Origin: Physella acuta | Taxonomy: Eukaryota; Mollusca; Gastropoda; Physidae | NCBI RefSeq assembly: GCF_028476545.1 | Contig: NW_026731905.1 | Location: 910,001 to 974,000, forward strand | Direction: 5' to 3' | DNA: 64,000 bases | Shown here: in pieces, positions 12,966 to 25,835 of the stretch | How the letters are laid out: the number at the start of each line of letters is the position of its first letter | Numbering within the stretch: position 1 is the stretch's first letter | Position numbers and translations under genes: made by a program | The notes under the pieces: model-generated | Told to the model about the DNA's origin: nothing | The model's input: only the letters and a program-made list of their open reading frames with translations | Databases searched by the model: none

Positions 12966-13475
12966 TGAGGCCATTGACTCCGATTTCAGCCTGCTTTTCT
13001 TTTGGATTTGCTTCCACAGCCTTTGTCCAACCAAGAACACACGTTTAAATAATATATCGAAAACTTAGCTCAACCCTAGCTGTAACTATAACTATAACCA
13101 GCTTAAACACCAGCTGTAAACCAGCTCTAACCCAGCTCTAACCTAACTTGACAGCTGGTGTCTACACCTCAGAAAACGCCGCGCCATCACCACATGTCAT
13201 ACCAGATGTAACACCACAACACCCCAGTACTCATGCATTATTTGTGTTCATTAAACAGCCGGGCTCTCGATAGGTCGCTTTACAGTCGTTTACACCAGGC
13301 GCTTTACAGTCGTTTACACCAGGGTTTGGCGCACTTTACAGCTGTGATTTGATGACGTGTTTAATTGTCTACCGGCAGTTTCATGACAAGATGTTGATGG
13401 CGGTCCTGACACATTTGTGACTGTGTAACTCGGTGTGTTGGTCTGTCTCTCTGTCTCATTTTCATGTCTCACTTT

Positions 13476-13696
<221 letters not shown>

Positions 13697-13706
13697 GTAT
13701 GTATAA

Positions 13707-13925
13707 ACGATGGCGTGGTAAAGCGCTAGGCTGCAAACCCGGAAGTTGCGCGTTCAAATCCGGATCCAAGGCAATAGAACGTCCCTGAGTCCACACAGCT
13801 CTGATGGGTACCTAACTCATGTTAGAGAAAGTAAAGATGGCTTGGTTAAGTGCTGACCACATCTTCCCTTCATATATCGAGGTAAAGAAACATTAACTCT
13901 ACTACATCTGCACATGGACGGCTAA
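13707..13925 (+). mobile_element. tRNA-headed SINE (main family)
   Basis: The head has a B-box GCGTTCAAATCC. The body has the family words GATGGGTACCTAACTCA, GTGCTGACCAC and AACTCTACTACATCTGC shared with the copies at 38033, 38772 and 56641. It starts right after the hairpin-flanked AT block, so the two may have interacted during insertion. Confidence 0.85.
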
Positions 13926-14298
13926 GTCAAAAGAGGATTTTTTTACTTTAAAAAAATACTTTTTAGTGCATAAATAATGTAATATATGTTATGTTAGAAA
14001 GATGATACAAAAACCACCCAAGCCAAATTAGCAGTCTAAAAAAGTTTGTTTACATCACGTGTTGTGTCTACTAGAAAACAACAGACAAAGGGTTGTGGGT
14101 GATGGGGGGGGGGGGTAGACCTTTCGTGTGTGGTACACCAGACCCCGCAACATGGCCGACATGTAGCTATTTCAGTCTCGCCCCGAGTCGTGCGGGGATT
14201 TGTTTGTTTCTGTCGTCAGTGTGGCGCGATATTGGCCCCACACTCACCCCCACACTCACCCCACACACTCCCTGGGGTATTCACGTAGCTTCTCATCA

Positions 14299-14302
<4 letters not shown>

Positions 14303-14381
<79 letters not shown>
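14303..14381. repeat. AT dinucleotide microsatellite
   Basis: About 79 bp of pure alternating AT in otherwise unremarkable DNA. Confidence 0.97.
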
Positions 14382-14384
<3 letters not shown>

Positions 14385-15256
14385 ATACGAATTGGATGTA
14401 ACTTGAAACATCTGCTAAGAATTTAAAAAAAAAATGTCGAGGCGGAGGACAAAATCCCCCAACCCAAATATAGTAATTCTTGTGAAATAGACATATTCCC
14501 AAATTTTATTGATCCCTTCTTGATCTATTATAACCCACTTTACAATTTAAAAAAAAAATCATCCTTATTAAAAAAAAAAACAACCTGCAAGCGTCGTATG
14601 TGCGAGTAGTTCCCCTTGGGAGAGATATAAAGCCTGATTTGTTTGGATTTGGCATCACATATAGTACCTCCTTTTAGACGCTGGTCAGCACATGACATAC
14701 AGTCCTGTACCCCCCACCCCCTCTATTGTCTAGTCAGACGGCAACATATGGTCCAGCAATTACCAGCCAGCACCCGGCAACCCCCCCCCCCCCCCCACTG
14801 TGTGATTGTCGCTATAATTGACTGGTCCTTTACAGTTGGTCGTGACTTTGGCGCTGGGTTATGGTGTGATGCGTGGCGCACCCACATGTGGTGTGCGTGT
14901 GTTTGTGTGGGGTTAGTGTATGTGTGGTGTTACTGGCTCGGGTGTTGGCCTGGTAGCTCAGGATGTCACCTCTATAAACGTTTATATATATACATATACA
15001 TATACGCCCTCAAGCTGTAGCATAAAGCGTACCCCCCCCCCATTCGGAACATAAACCACCATACAAACCCAGAAATCACATCACAGAAACACATATCTCT
15101 CTCAACACATCACACACACATCTCTCCCTCACATCACAGACACACACATATATCTCTCACACCTCGCACACACATCTGTCCCTCTATACTCTATATTAAA
15201 CTGTTCCCGCCATGCGTCTACAATATATCGCATTTTGAACCGCATCCCGGTATAAA

Positions 15257-15412
15257 ACATTACTAGCCGTATAAAAACTTATGATAGACTTGAATGCACC
15301 ATCCAACATTACTAGCCGTATAAAAACTTACGATAGACTGAATGCATCATCCAACATTATTAACCGTATAAAAACAGAATTGAATCAACATCCAACATTA
15401 CTAGCCGTCTAG
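15257..15412. repeat. 49-bp minisatellite, about 3.5 copies
   Basis: ACATTACTAGCCGT recurs at 15257, 15306 and, with changes, 15354 and 15395. Each is followed by ATAAAAACTTA-type sequence and CATCCA. The last units are shortened. Confidence 0.8.
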
Positions 15413-16029
15413 AGCTGATACATTAAGCGTAAAAGAAGGTAATTATTGTCACAATTCAAACGTTCAATAGGGCTATAGTGGCGCTATACAATTGTAATTA
15501 CAGTGAGATTGATTTTGTAGTGAATTACGCAGTATGGGGTCGATGAGTTTTATTCTTTATACTTCCTACTAATTGATATCTCATTTGGCTGAGTACATTA
15601 TATTTTATCGGTTAGAATAACCTTTTACATTCATACAGCACAGATACACACATCTTTACAACATAGATTGTATCCATACTAGCAGCTTCACATATTACAA
15701 CCGTACGTTTTTAAATAATTAAGTCTTTCAGTAAAGAAAAAATCTGAGTAGTGCTCATCACAAAATGCATGACTCACTGTTATGAAACACACTACACGCT
15801 AGTAAGGATTATAGCAAGGCGGTACACGAGATCTTTTCAACGTGCATTACAACACAACAACTCACAATACACTCGTAGTTTTCAAAACAACACATCAAGC
15901 GTCAATAATAAACAAAACCAGACATGATATTTACATACACATGACCACACACGATTATAAATCTCGACACACCGTACGCAATCATTTTTTAAACCTTAAT
16001 AGAAATACTATAAAACTACGCATCATATC

Positions 16030-16505
16030 AACACAGTTCTACACCACACCTACACAACACACCTCCACAACACACCTCCACAACACACCTCCACAACACA
16101 CCTCTACAACACAGCTCTACACCACACCTACACAACACACCTCCACAACACACCTCCACAACACACCTCTACAACACAGCTCTACAACACACCACCACAA
16201 CACACTTCCACAACACACCTCCACAACACGCCTCCACAACTGCCCTCCACAACACGCCTCCACAACTGCCCTCCACAACACACTTCCACAACACGCCTCC
16301 ACAACTGCCCTCCACAACACACTTCCACAATATATTTCCATAACACAACCTCACAATATACTTCTACAACACACCTCCACAACACACCTCCACGACATAT
16401 TTCGATAACACAACTTCACAACACACCACCACAGCACACCTCTACAACACACCTCTACAACACACCTCCACAACACACTACCACTACACACCTCCACAAC
16501 ACACT
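16030..16505. repeat. 12-bp minisatellite, about 40 copies
   Basis: The unit is CTCCACAACACA with variants (CTCTACAACACA, TTCCACAACACA, GCCCTCCACAAC). The 188-codon plus-strand frame (15842-16408) and several minus-strand frames come from the multiple-of-three period and are not genes. A 24-bp higher-order pairing with an ACTGCC variant is visible at 16229-16320. Confidence 0.93.
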
Positions 16506-16787
16506 TCCCCATCAACTCACATATCAAGTGTCAAGTCCTGGGCACTCACGGATATCAAATAGCTGCCAGTACTCACAACATAACACACAACCACTTCTAC
16601 ACTGCACATGTGGGTCACTTAGACCCCCTCACAACCCACTTGTTACGGGTCACTTAAACTCACTTAGAAATCACCAACTATACTAGACACTATGTCCCCA
16701 CCCTTCACGTACTATAATATCCTCATATTGTTTGTTATTTTAGTTAAAATAAAACGTTACTTTTCAGTCTTTTATTACATAGGTTTT

Positions 16788-17251
16788 TTTTAGTGCAATT
16801 TCCATTCTGGAGAATTGCGTTTATTAACTCGTCTTTTCTGGGAATGTGTGTTCGCAGCTTTAAGTCGTATCTCCTCCTCAACGAAGCAATATCAAGGACT
16901 AGTTCCAAAGCAAACTTGTTAAGCAAATTCCGAGGATGATAGTGGGCCAAAAAAATTCCCGGAATTCCTTCCTGGATTTCACGGAAAAGCCAAAAAACCT
17001 CGAAAAAAATGCAGGTTTTGGCCCATATCTCGGCAACCAGACAACTTAGCGATTTGAAACATTTACCAATCGATTCCTGCCATAATTTAAAACAATATTG
17101 CCGAAGAAAGTTTTCAAAAATATCCTTTCGTTCGGTCACAAATTTTAAAATTACATAAACACCTACAAACCGATCGTTCTCCTAGCTTGAACGCACCCCA
17201 GCATTATACGTCAGAGCTATTTTTAGATAACATAAGGAAATTGCGCTAAAA
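16788..17251 (-). mobile_element. Unclassified dispersed element with inverted ends, copy 1
   Basis: It is bounded by TTTTAGTGCAATTTCC (16788-16803) and its inverted partner GGAAATTGCGCTAAAA (17236-17251). The sequence matches the element at 36464-36863 in opposite orientation. A minus-strand frame of 131 codons without ATG covers 16744-17139; the relatedness ends shortly beyond each inverted end. It could be a MITE or the remnant of a larger DNA transposon. The frame matches no protein I know. Confidence 0.65.
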
Positions 17252-17454
17252 TTGTCACTAGACTTTTTAATTAACTTGTTTTACATTTAATGCTGAGTTT
17301 TCAGAAAAAAAAAACAAGACCTGTATTTAAGATATAAACTAGACTTTTATTCACGTCTAAGACGATAAAAAGAACTGCTACTAACGATTTTTTTTTCAAT
17401 TAAGGTTAATAAACTCGTTAATGATCTTTCTTTTACGATTTAGAGGTGCTTATA

Positions 17455-17835
17455 GGTAATCCATTTTTCTAAACAAAATAGTGGTATTTTCAGGTGATCC
17501 ATTTTTCTAAACAATATAGTGGTATTTTGAGGTGATCCATTTTTCTAAACAATATAGTGGTAATTTCAGGTGATCCATTTTTCTAAACAATATAGTGGTA
17601 TTTTTAGGTGATCCATTTTTCTAAACAATATAGTGGTATTTTCAGGTGATCCATTTTTCTAAACAATATAGTGGTTATTCTGAGGTTATCCATTTTTCTA
17701 GTGGTATTTTGCGGTGATCCATTTTTCTCAACATTTCATAGCATTTCAAGACGATCCATTTAGCCAAACACTTAAGTGTTATTCTTAAGTGATCCATCCA
17801 CCGCCCAGTTTCAAGACATTAGAGGTGATCCATTA
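17455..17835. repeat. 38-bp minisatellite, about nine copies
   Basis: The period is 38 bp (ATTTTTCTAA at 17463, 17501, 17539 and 17577). The core is GGTGATCCATTTTTCTAAAC followed by AATATAGTGGTA. The central units are nearly identical and the right edge is progressively degenerate. Confidence 0.92.
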
Positions 17836-18020
17836 AACCCCCGTTAAATTACCGAAACAAACGCTATAACCCACCTCCCCTTTCTCTAGATCTCTCATCA
17901 TTAATCGCAGAGAAATCTCAAAGTTCCATGGCCCTATCGCCCGTCCAGGTAAAAATTTCCCAGAAGCACCTGGGGCGAGCGGTGGAGGTAAATATTTGTC
18001 GAGACGGGGCCAGATTTTTT

Positions 18021-18102
18021 ACGCTATAAAACTTGAACATGCCTGGTAGGTTCGCTTCAAAATGGCAGGAAATTACTCACGTTTAATTAGTCCCGTATTT
18101 TA
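18021..18102 (+). promoter_or_regulatory. Possible TATA promoter and short start
   Basis: CTATAAAACTTG (about 18025) lies about 35 bp before CAAAATGGCAGG, an ATG in good Kozak context that opens only about 13 codons. The island 17880-18100 is unique and richer in CpG than its surroundings, and the 38-bp array lies just upstream. No downstream exon is recognisable. Confidence 0.25.
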
Positions 18103-19089
18103 ATTAGTCCACTGTTTTAATTAGTTTTGAGTTTTGATCAGTTTAAGATAATGTAACAGCGGACACATTTTATAGTTGCTGGTTTTCCAACCAGAACATT
18201 AATTGTACACTTTACTTAGTCGTCCTGCGCTTTTATACAACGATAACGTCACTGTGAATAACTTCAAGGATCAAACATACCCCCTCCACCAATAAAAATA
18301 AGAAACAAAAAAAAAAAATCAATAACATCAGAAACAACAAATAAAACAACACAATAACTCAAAACTTTAAGAAAATTAAAAAAAAAAAGATAATGTTAAA
18401 ATCCAGACCATCATATACCAAGATAGAGTTTGAATTCACCACAACTTATACGTCTATACAAAGTCGTGTCACCTGGAGCGGACGCCCCCTCCTCGCCCAT
18501 GTTACGCCCTTGACTAAGGTGGAGTATGACAAACAAGACGATGTCAGAATAGATATATAACAACAATATAACTTGATGTGTATATGTTACAAGGTCGTTA
18601 GTAAATGACGTCACCCACCATGTGAAAAAGAGAGCGTGTCAGTTTTATGACGCTATGCTATATGCGAGGAGGGGGGGGGGGGGGTAGGGTTAGAGTAACC
18701 AGATTTTGATTAAACATTAAAAATACATTTGATTGGGGGGGGGGTGTTTGGCTAAATATATTGAAGCCATTTATGAATATTAAAAAATGTACTACAGAAT
18801 GATTAATAAACATAATAAAATAAAATAAAACAATACCCATTTCAAGTCAAATAAACACTAAATTGTCTTCAGATAGAGGCCGCTGGTCGAATTATAATCC
18901 GAAAATCACACACTATACAAGCCTCTGAAAATTTGTGGTAATTCTATGCGACATATAAACTCCACCAAAAAAAGGAAATAATCACAGGTTAATGAATCAC
19001 ATAACACATCAATGAGAAGTGTGTGTCAGTTTGTTTGTATCCAAGTGACTCACTTCTACCAGTCTGAAATCACACAGTAAATTGGTTCA

Positions 19090-19330
19090 CTTTTTACTTA
19101 TGTTCTCTCACTATCCTATAATTATACTCTGTATATATTGTATCGTACTAACTTGCACTTTCACTATTTTATCTTGTATCTTATTATCTTATATATTCCC
19201 TAAACCAAACTATTACATGTTCAATTATACTATTCTAGATACTATTTTACTATCCTGCAGTGTATCCTACTATCCTATATAATATCAGACTGTAGTATAC
19301 TGAATCCTATTTTCCTACTATCCTAAAATG
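19090..19330. repeat. Degenerate short repeat (TATCCTA-like)
   Basis: Words such as CTATCCTATA, ACTATCCT and ACTATTTTA recur irregularly over about 240 bp. This may be an old decayed minisatellite. Confidence 0.45.
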
Positions 19331-19824
19331 TACCCTGCCCTCCGGTATATCGGAATACAACAACACACGCACGAGTACTCAGCCAAATTGTAATACCCAG
19401 CGCGGATTGGCATTCCAGATTGTACACGATCTCACAATGACAACGTCAAATCTGACCTACTCTCCACGGTACAGCTCAAGTGAAATCTGGCAGGTCAGTG
19501 TGTGTTGACGGGAGTCACGTGACTACGACAACAGCTGGGGGATTGAAGTGGTGCTTAAGATGTGGTTTGGTGTATTTGTACTGTGACTGTCGTGATTTGG
19601 TATAGGTGTCGGCTGGTTTAGCGACTGTAAGAGTTGTAATACAGTGACATTGTGTTGTTTTGTATTGATGTAATTAGTTGGGTTTTGTGACAGGAGGGGG
19701 GGGGGGGGGAGACGGTATGTTATATAAGGGGTTGTGTTTTTCATTTGGGGTTGGGTTTTACAAAACAAAATGGGTTCATGTGTGTTTACTGACACGGTTT
19801 GGCTTGAATATATATGTAACATTT

Positions 19825-20790
19825 ATACCTGTAAAATCAATACCTTAAATAACTAGACCAGAAACATCTAAACCTGTACAATTTGAACCTGTAACATCCA
19901 CAACTGTAACAACTAAAACTGTAACATTTACACCTATAAAATTTAAACTTGTAACATTAATATCTCTAATAACTAGACGAGAAACATCCTTGTTACATAT
20001 AGACCTGTAACATTTCAACAGTAGCAACTACACCTGTAACAAGTACACCTGTAACAGCTACACCCATAACAACTACACCTTTAACAACTACATCTTTAAC
20101 AACTACACCTGTAACAATTACACCTGTAACAGCTACACCCATAACAACTACACCTGTAACATCTACACCTGTAACGAATACATCTGTAACAACTACACAT
20201 GTAACAGCTACACCTGTAACATCTACACATGTAACATCTACAAATGTAGCAACTACACCTGTAACATCCACACCTGTAACATCTACACCTGTAACATCCA
20301 CACCTGTAACAACTACATATGTAACAGCTACAAATGTAACAACTACACCTGTAACATCTACACCTGTAACATCTACACCTGTAACATCCACACCTGTAAC
20401 ATCTACACCTGTAACAACTACACCTGTAACACCTACACCTGTAACATCCACACCTGTAACATCTACACCTGTAACATCCTCACCTGTAACATCCTCACCT
20501 GTAACATCCTCACCTGTAACAACTACACCTGTAACATCCACACCTGTAATATTCACACCTGTAACATTCACACCTGTAACATCCACACCTGTAACAATCA
20601 ACACCTGTAACAACTACACCTGTAATAACTACATATGTAACAGCTACAAATGTAATAACTACATCTGTAACATCTACACCTCTAACATCTAAAACTTTAA
20701 TATCTACACCTGTAACAATTACACCTGTAATATTTACACCTGTAACATCCACACCTGTAACATCTACACCTGTAACATACACATCATCTG
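19825..20790. repeat. 15-bp minisatellite, about 64 copies
   Basis: The unit is ACACCTGTAACATCT. Substitutions are mostly at three or four positions (CATCT, CAACT, CATCC). Because the period is 15, the minus strand reads as a long pentapeptide repeat (VTGVD) of over 200 codons; this has no start context and I take it as an artefact. Both edges are more diverged than the middle. Confidence 0.96.
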
Positions 20791-21599
20791 ATTCTAGATA
20801 TCGAAGAAGTAACAAAAATGCAGGGCAATAATTTGCTTATAATGGACATTTAGCTTTCAAAATGTAGTCGTTAGCACACTTAAAAATCGTCAATTAAAAA
20901 AACAACAACTAATTTTTAACTCCGACTTCTAAAAATGCTGTAATAGCGTAAACGTAAGATGTTGAGGAATCGCAATTAAGTAAACAATCCCATTAACACC
21001 CCACCCCTTCCACACTCCGTTCCTTTTTTTCCCAAGTCGATAACAAATTGCATTCCCAATTACTCCAGGATCCATCCGCCCATCAATCGATATTGGCCCT
21101 TATCCCAAACTTCTTGGATTATCCCAGTTATCCCACTAAGTTTTAGCGGCCTCCGACGTCTTAGGGCTTCAAACTTGAAACTCAATCTAAATAAAAGGCT
21201 CGCATTTCTCTCTTACAACGCAAAAAGAAAAGAAAAGAGCATTTTTATACAGCACTAAACATATTTTTTTCAAGTATAATTACATATCATTGTGTTCGTT
21301 AACCAAAGGGTTTTTTGCAAGGGAGATCACTCTTATAGAAATATAACGCTGTTAACCCTAAATATTTTAACAAAAGATTACAATTTATTTTTAAAAAATT
21401 AAAAAAAAATTAAAATTAACTAAGTATTTACAACTGAAAATGGAATAAAAAGAAATTACTTAAACACAAACGACACGTGTTAATATATGGCACGTCACGT
21501 GATTTGTGTGACACACTACACACATCACTCAGGCTAACATCAGGTCTGTACTCGTCCACAAAATCTTTGTCCAACTCGGAGTGTTGCCTCACTGTATCT

Positions 21600-21715
21600 A
21601 AAGCAGGAGTGGAGTGGAGTGGACTGCACACAGCACAGTCACAACACAACAACACGCAGGAGTGGAATGGGTATGGACTGCACAAAGCACAGCCAAAAGT
21701 AAACTTGTATTTAGC
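21600..21715. repeat. Two-copy repeat of about 60 bp
   Basis: AGGAGTGGA...TGGACTGCACA..AGCACAG occurs at 21604-21640 and again at 21657-21692 with substitutions and a small insertion. GAGTG words are also repeated locally in the first copy. Confidence 0.6.
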
Positions 21716-22536
21716 TCACTAGCGCACACTAACAAAACATCTAGCTGATAATAAAAACCAATTATAAAACCTTTATCCAATCGTATTGATACAATAGGCG
21801 TAAAATCCTAATTAGGAGAAGAAAAATATTGAGGGTAAGATGGAGACTAGTGGAGGGTGGGGAGGAGGGGATGGTGGATTGTTACGCAAGAAACTTGACG
21901 GACAGAGCTAGCTAAACTGTAGGGAGGGAGGGGGGGGGCTTAATCGTCTCAGATAATAGAAACTTATTCAAGCGGAAAATGTTAGACAAGCCCAAACGCT
22001 AAATTGGGTTAGTACGTCATCAGATTTATGTAACACAGAGTCCCAGATTTTTAGCTAATTTTTTTTTTTACCCAAACTGGGTTTTATTTTAAACAATCTT
22101 ACCCGCCATGTAGGATAATTAATAGATAACAGGTAGGTTAGTAATTTAAAAAAATCGGTAGCGTCACAATATTATTTTAGCGCACACTCATCCACAGATT
22201 AAGGGATTACCAGATTAAGAGATTACCAATCGAGTATTTTAGGCGTGTTCAGTTATCACGGTAGGATGGGCGGGGGAGGGATGAGCGGTGGGGGTGGGGG
22301 TGGTGGGGACGATTAATCTGTCTGGCAAAGGTCTCATTCTAATAAAATTATCGATCTCACACGGGGATCAATGTCTTCAATACACGAAGATTTTGGTGGT
22401 CGTCTGTTGGTGTATGTGTGTCTCTGTGTAAATGTATGTGTGTGATGTATGTCTTGATCTAGGGGAGGATGTATGCTTCTGATTGTGTATACGTAATATA
22501 TGCGAGTTTAGGTTCAAAAGTGTTAGCTTGTATTTA

Positions 22537-22538
<2 letters not shown>

Positions 22539-22624
<86 letters not shown>
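22539..22624. repeat. AT dinucleotide microsatellite
   Basis: About 86 bp of pure alternating AT. Confidence 0.97.
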
Positions 22625-22627
<3 letters not shown>

Positions 22628-22720
22628 GTATAAATTGGTTAAAAGGTTGTAGTGTTCGTTTTGGTGTATGAGAGGGGTGTTCATTCACATTTCCAAGGGT
22701 GCTTGTCAGTTAAGGGTATA

Positions 22721-22836
22721 CAATTTCTTTAGAAAGTATATAGTTGTTCTCTTTTGACCTGTTGGGGGAGGGGGGGGGGGGACGACGGGTGAACGTGTTT
22801 GGGGGTTCCCCCAAAGAAATGCCTGAAAAAAAAACA
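22721..22836. mobile_element. Possible degraded hAT-like MITE family 1
   Basis: The right side CCCCCAAAGAAATGCCTGAA matches the family-1 right end, a G run lies inside, and CAATTTCTTTAG at 22720 could be the decayed left end. No target duplication is visible. Confidence 0.3.
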
Positions 22837-23296
22837 TTTTTGTGTAGAGTAAGATGGCAGTATGTCTAGTTATGTTAAAGCATTTCGTAGATCCTAAAGT
22901 AATATTAATGATTTTACTAATATGAAATTACTAATTGAACTGTCGTGGTAAAATGTGAATACATTTATTCCCCAAGCTAACGTTATGCCGACCACAAGAA
23001 CCATTCGCTTTACAATACAGCCGCGCAGACCACAACGAGTTTGAACTACAACACATTAATATTGACTACTGGTGTCGTCTACATGTTTTTTTTTAAGTTT
23101 TCTAAACCGTACAAAAATCACGTCACCTTTATGTCGTAAAAAAACAAATTTGGCTCTCTAAAATCATTAATTTAAAAAACGAAATAAGAAACCCATCTTA
23201 AACTTTTTTTTTATCTGTGTCCAAGAACCCGACCTTGACCTTGGAGTAAGTTGTAGATCTAAATTATCCGACTCGACAACCCACGTGATTTGTTCA

Positions 23297-23384
23297 CCCA
23301 GTTTTCGCTTCGCTGTACGAACGATGGATGGTTTATGTCGCCCAGTTTTCGCTTCGCTGTACGAACGATGGATGGTTTATGTCG
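23297..23384. repeat. Exact 44-bp tandem duplication
   Basis: Positions 23297-23340 and 23341-23384 are identical (both begin CCCAGTTTTCGCTTCGC). Perfect identity marks a very recent duplication or the seed stage of a new array. Confidence 0.93.
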
Positions 23385-23749
23385 GAGTAATCGATAAATT
23401 TATTTTAACCGTTTTGCGATGACATCGGCGATTTGGGGCCCATCTTAAGACTTGTGGCGAGCAGGAAGGTCGAGAAAAAATTATTTCAGTCACAAATGGG
23501 AAGGTAATTTTAAAATTGTAGGAAATGGTGTAAAATTGCAACACGTCACGATAACTATTTTGTTGACGTTTTGGGTAGAGTATAACATTTTCTTCAGGAG
23601 TTGAAGTTGTTTTAATATGAATCTCGAGTCATGTAAGACAAAAACAAAATTCGAGTGTTAAGTGAGGTTTTTCGTTTTGCTTAAATATATAGAAGAGGTG
23701 GGAGGATTTTCCGTTAAGGATGGGTTTGTGGTAGAGTTCAAATAAGGAA

Positions 23750-23938
23750 GGATTGGGATAGGACAGTCTGATTAGGATAGGAAAGCCTGATTGGGATATG
23801 ACAGTATAATTGGGATAGGACAGTCTGAGTGGGATAGGGCAGTCTGATTGGAATATGGCAGAGCCTAAATGGGATAGGGCAGTCTGGTTGGGATAGGACA
23901 GTCTGATTGGGATAGGACAGTCTGATTGGGATAGACAA
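23750..23938. repeat. 19-bp minisatellite, about ten copies
   Basis: The core is GATAGGACAGTCTGATTGG with period 19. Central units are diverged and the last three (23880-23935) are nearly identical. Confidence 0.9.
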
Positions 23939-24290
23939 AGGTAGAGACTAAAATGTGAAGGCAGGTGATGATAAAAGTAAAGTGTAAACAAAGTCATGGA
24001 CTAAAAGACTTTTAAATAGTGACAAGAGCATTCGAAAATACAATGCCACTTTAAAATATTAGGAAGATAATTCCTTAAAAAACCAACGTGTAGTGGCATA
24101 ATTTAGTTTAATTATTTTAACTCCCCCGAGTGTAGAAATTAACAACTTGTGTCAAAAAAATGAAATTAGAAAATAAAAATAAAATTAAAACCCCAATGTG
24201 ACATGAATCGCTAGATTCAAGAAAAACATTTCTGAGTGACATGAAAATCTAATACACCGACGGTACCCTGGATTACATTCCAGCTCCCCC

Positions 24291-24376
24291 AGATCCCATT
24301 CGAGTGGTTTACCATCCCATCCTACTCGTTTGAGATCCCATCCTCGTCGTTTAAGATCCCATCTCGGTGTTTTAAT
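24291..24376. repeat. 21-22-bp tandem repeat, four copies
   Basis: ATCCCAT recurs at 24293, 24314, 24335 and 24356 with TCGTTT-like ends. A small array. Confidence 0.75.
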
Positions 24377-24590
24377 CCCCATGGAAGTCCCATCCAACTG
24401 AACAATGAACGACTTTCAATGAATATGCAAACTACATTCATTTGCATAAAAGTCTCCCTTCAGAGAGGGCGAGGCAGTCGACCCCCAGACACTCGAGTTT
24501 ATAAGACTAAAATTGTCTGTCTGTTCATGAAGACAAAACCTTATAGTCTGAATGAACACTGTCAACTTGGATAGACTAAAACAGTTAGAC

Positions 24591-24887
24591 CAGTGGCGTA
24601 GCGAGGTCGGGTGTCACCCGGTGCGGCACTTAATGTTGTCACCCCTCAAACGCGTAGCGACCCCGGGACAAACTTTCAATTTTCGATTTGCACCCCCCCC
24701 CCCCCAAACTTTCGAGTTGCACCCCCCCCCCTCCTCAAACTTTCGATTTGCACCTCTTAAAACACTATTTAACACTTAATTAAGTGGAATTATCATTTTT
24801 CTCTATATATTTTGCTATTTTTGCCTTGGTGTCACCCCCCTAAATGGTGTCACCCGGTGTCACCTCTCCCCCCTCGCTACGCCTCCG
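24591..24887. mobile_element. hAT-like MITE family 2 with internal minisatellite
   Basis: The left end CAGTGGCGTAGCGAGG pairs with the right end (24872-24887; 14 of 16 positions). Flanks AGTTAGAC (24583-24590) and AGTTAGAT (24888-24895) form an 8-bp target duplication, typical of hAT. Inside, 24676-24760 holds a tandem unit of AAACTTTCGATTTGCACC plus a C run, about three copies. No transposase is present, so the element is non-autonomous. Confidence 0.85.
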
Positions 24888-25069
24888 AGTTAGATTGCAG
24901 CTGAATAACAGCAATAAAAGTCTAAAATATTGTTTGTTCTAAGCAGACACATTTATACTAAATAAATCGATCTGCTCCTGAATAATATTCCATAGGAATA
25001 CAATTATCAAGCCATAAAATAAATCAGTTAATATAAATAAAGTAGTCTATGTCGGCCATACAGTTAGCC

Positions 25070-25835
25070 TTTAAAGACTAATTGTCTGCTTCTACACAAC
25101 TAAGAAGAATGGCTTTGTCGGCCCTACACGACTAAAAAGTGAGACTGTGCCTGCCCCTACACGACTAAAAAGTAAGGTAGTGTCTACCCCTACACGACTA
25201 AAAGTGAGATTGTGTCTGCAACAACACGACTAAAATATATGACTAAAAGTGAGGCTGCGTTTGCTACCTACAAGACGACAAAGTGAGAAAGTGTCTATTT
25301 TCTACACGTCAAAAATTGAGTGTCTATTTTCTACACGACTAAAAAGTGAGATGGTGTCTATTTTCTACACGAATAAAAAGTGAGATAGTGTCTATTCCCT
25401 ACACGACTAAAAAGTGAGATAGTGTCTATTTCCTACACGAATAAAAAGTGAGATAGTGTCTATTTTCTACACGACTAAAAAGTGAGATGGTGTCTATTTT
25501 CTACACGACTAAAAAGTGAGATAGTGTCTATTTCCTACACGACTAAAAAGTGAGATGGTGTCTATATTCTACACGACTAAAAAGTGAGATGGTGTCTATA
25601 TTCTACACGACTAAAAAGTGAGATGGTGTCTATATTCTACACGACTAAAAAGTGAGATGGTGTCTATTTCCTACACGACTAAAAAGTGAGATGGTGTCTA
25701 TTTTCTACACGACTAAAAAGTGAGATGGTGTCTATTCCTAACATGACTAAAAAGTGAGATGGTGTCTATTTCCTACACGACTAAAAAGTGAGATAGTGTC
25801 TATTCCTAACACGACTAAAAAGTGAGACCGCACTT
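25070..25835. repeat. 34-bp minisatellite, about 22 copies
   Basis: The period is 34 bp; the core is CTACACGACTAAAAAGTGAG followed by AT(G/A)GTGTCTATT. The left quarter is diverged and has irregular spacing, while 25330-25830 is highly homogeneous, indicating growth from the right side. Confidence 0.95.

Noticed and set aside
13085-13150. Telomere-like CTAACC words
   Set aside because: The words are embedded in a loose CAGCT(C/G)TAA repeat, not TTAGGG arrays.
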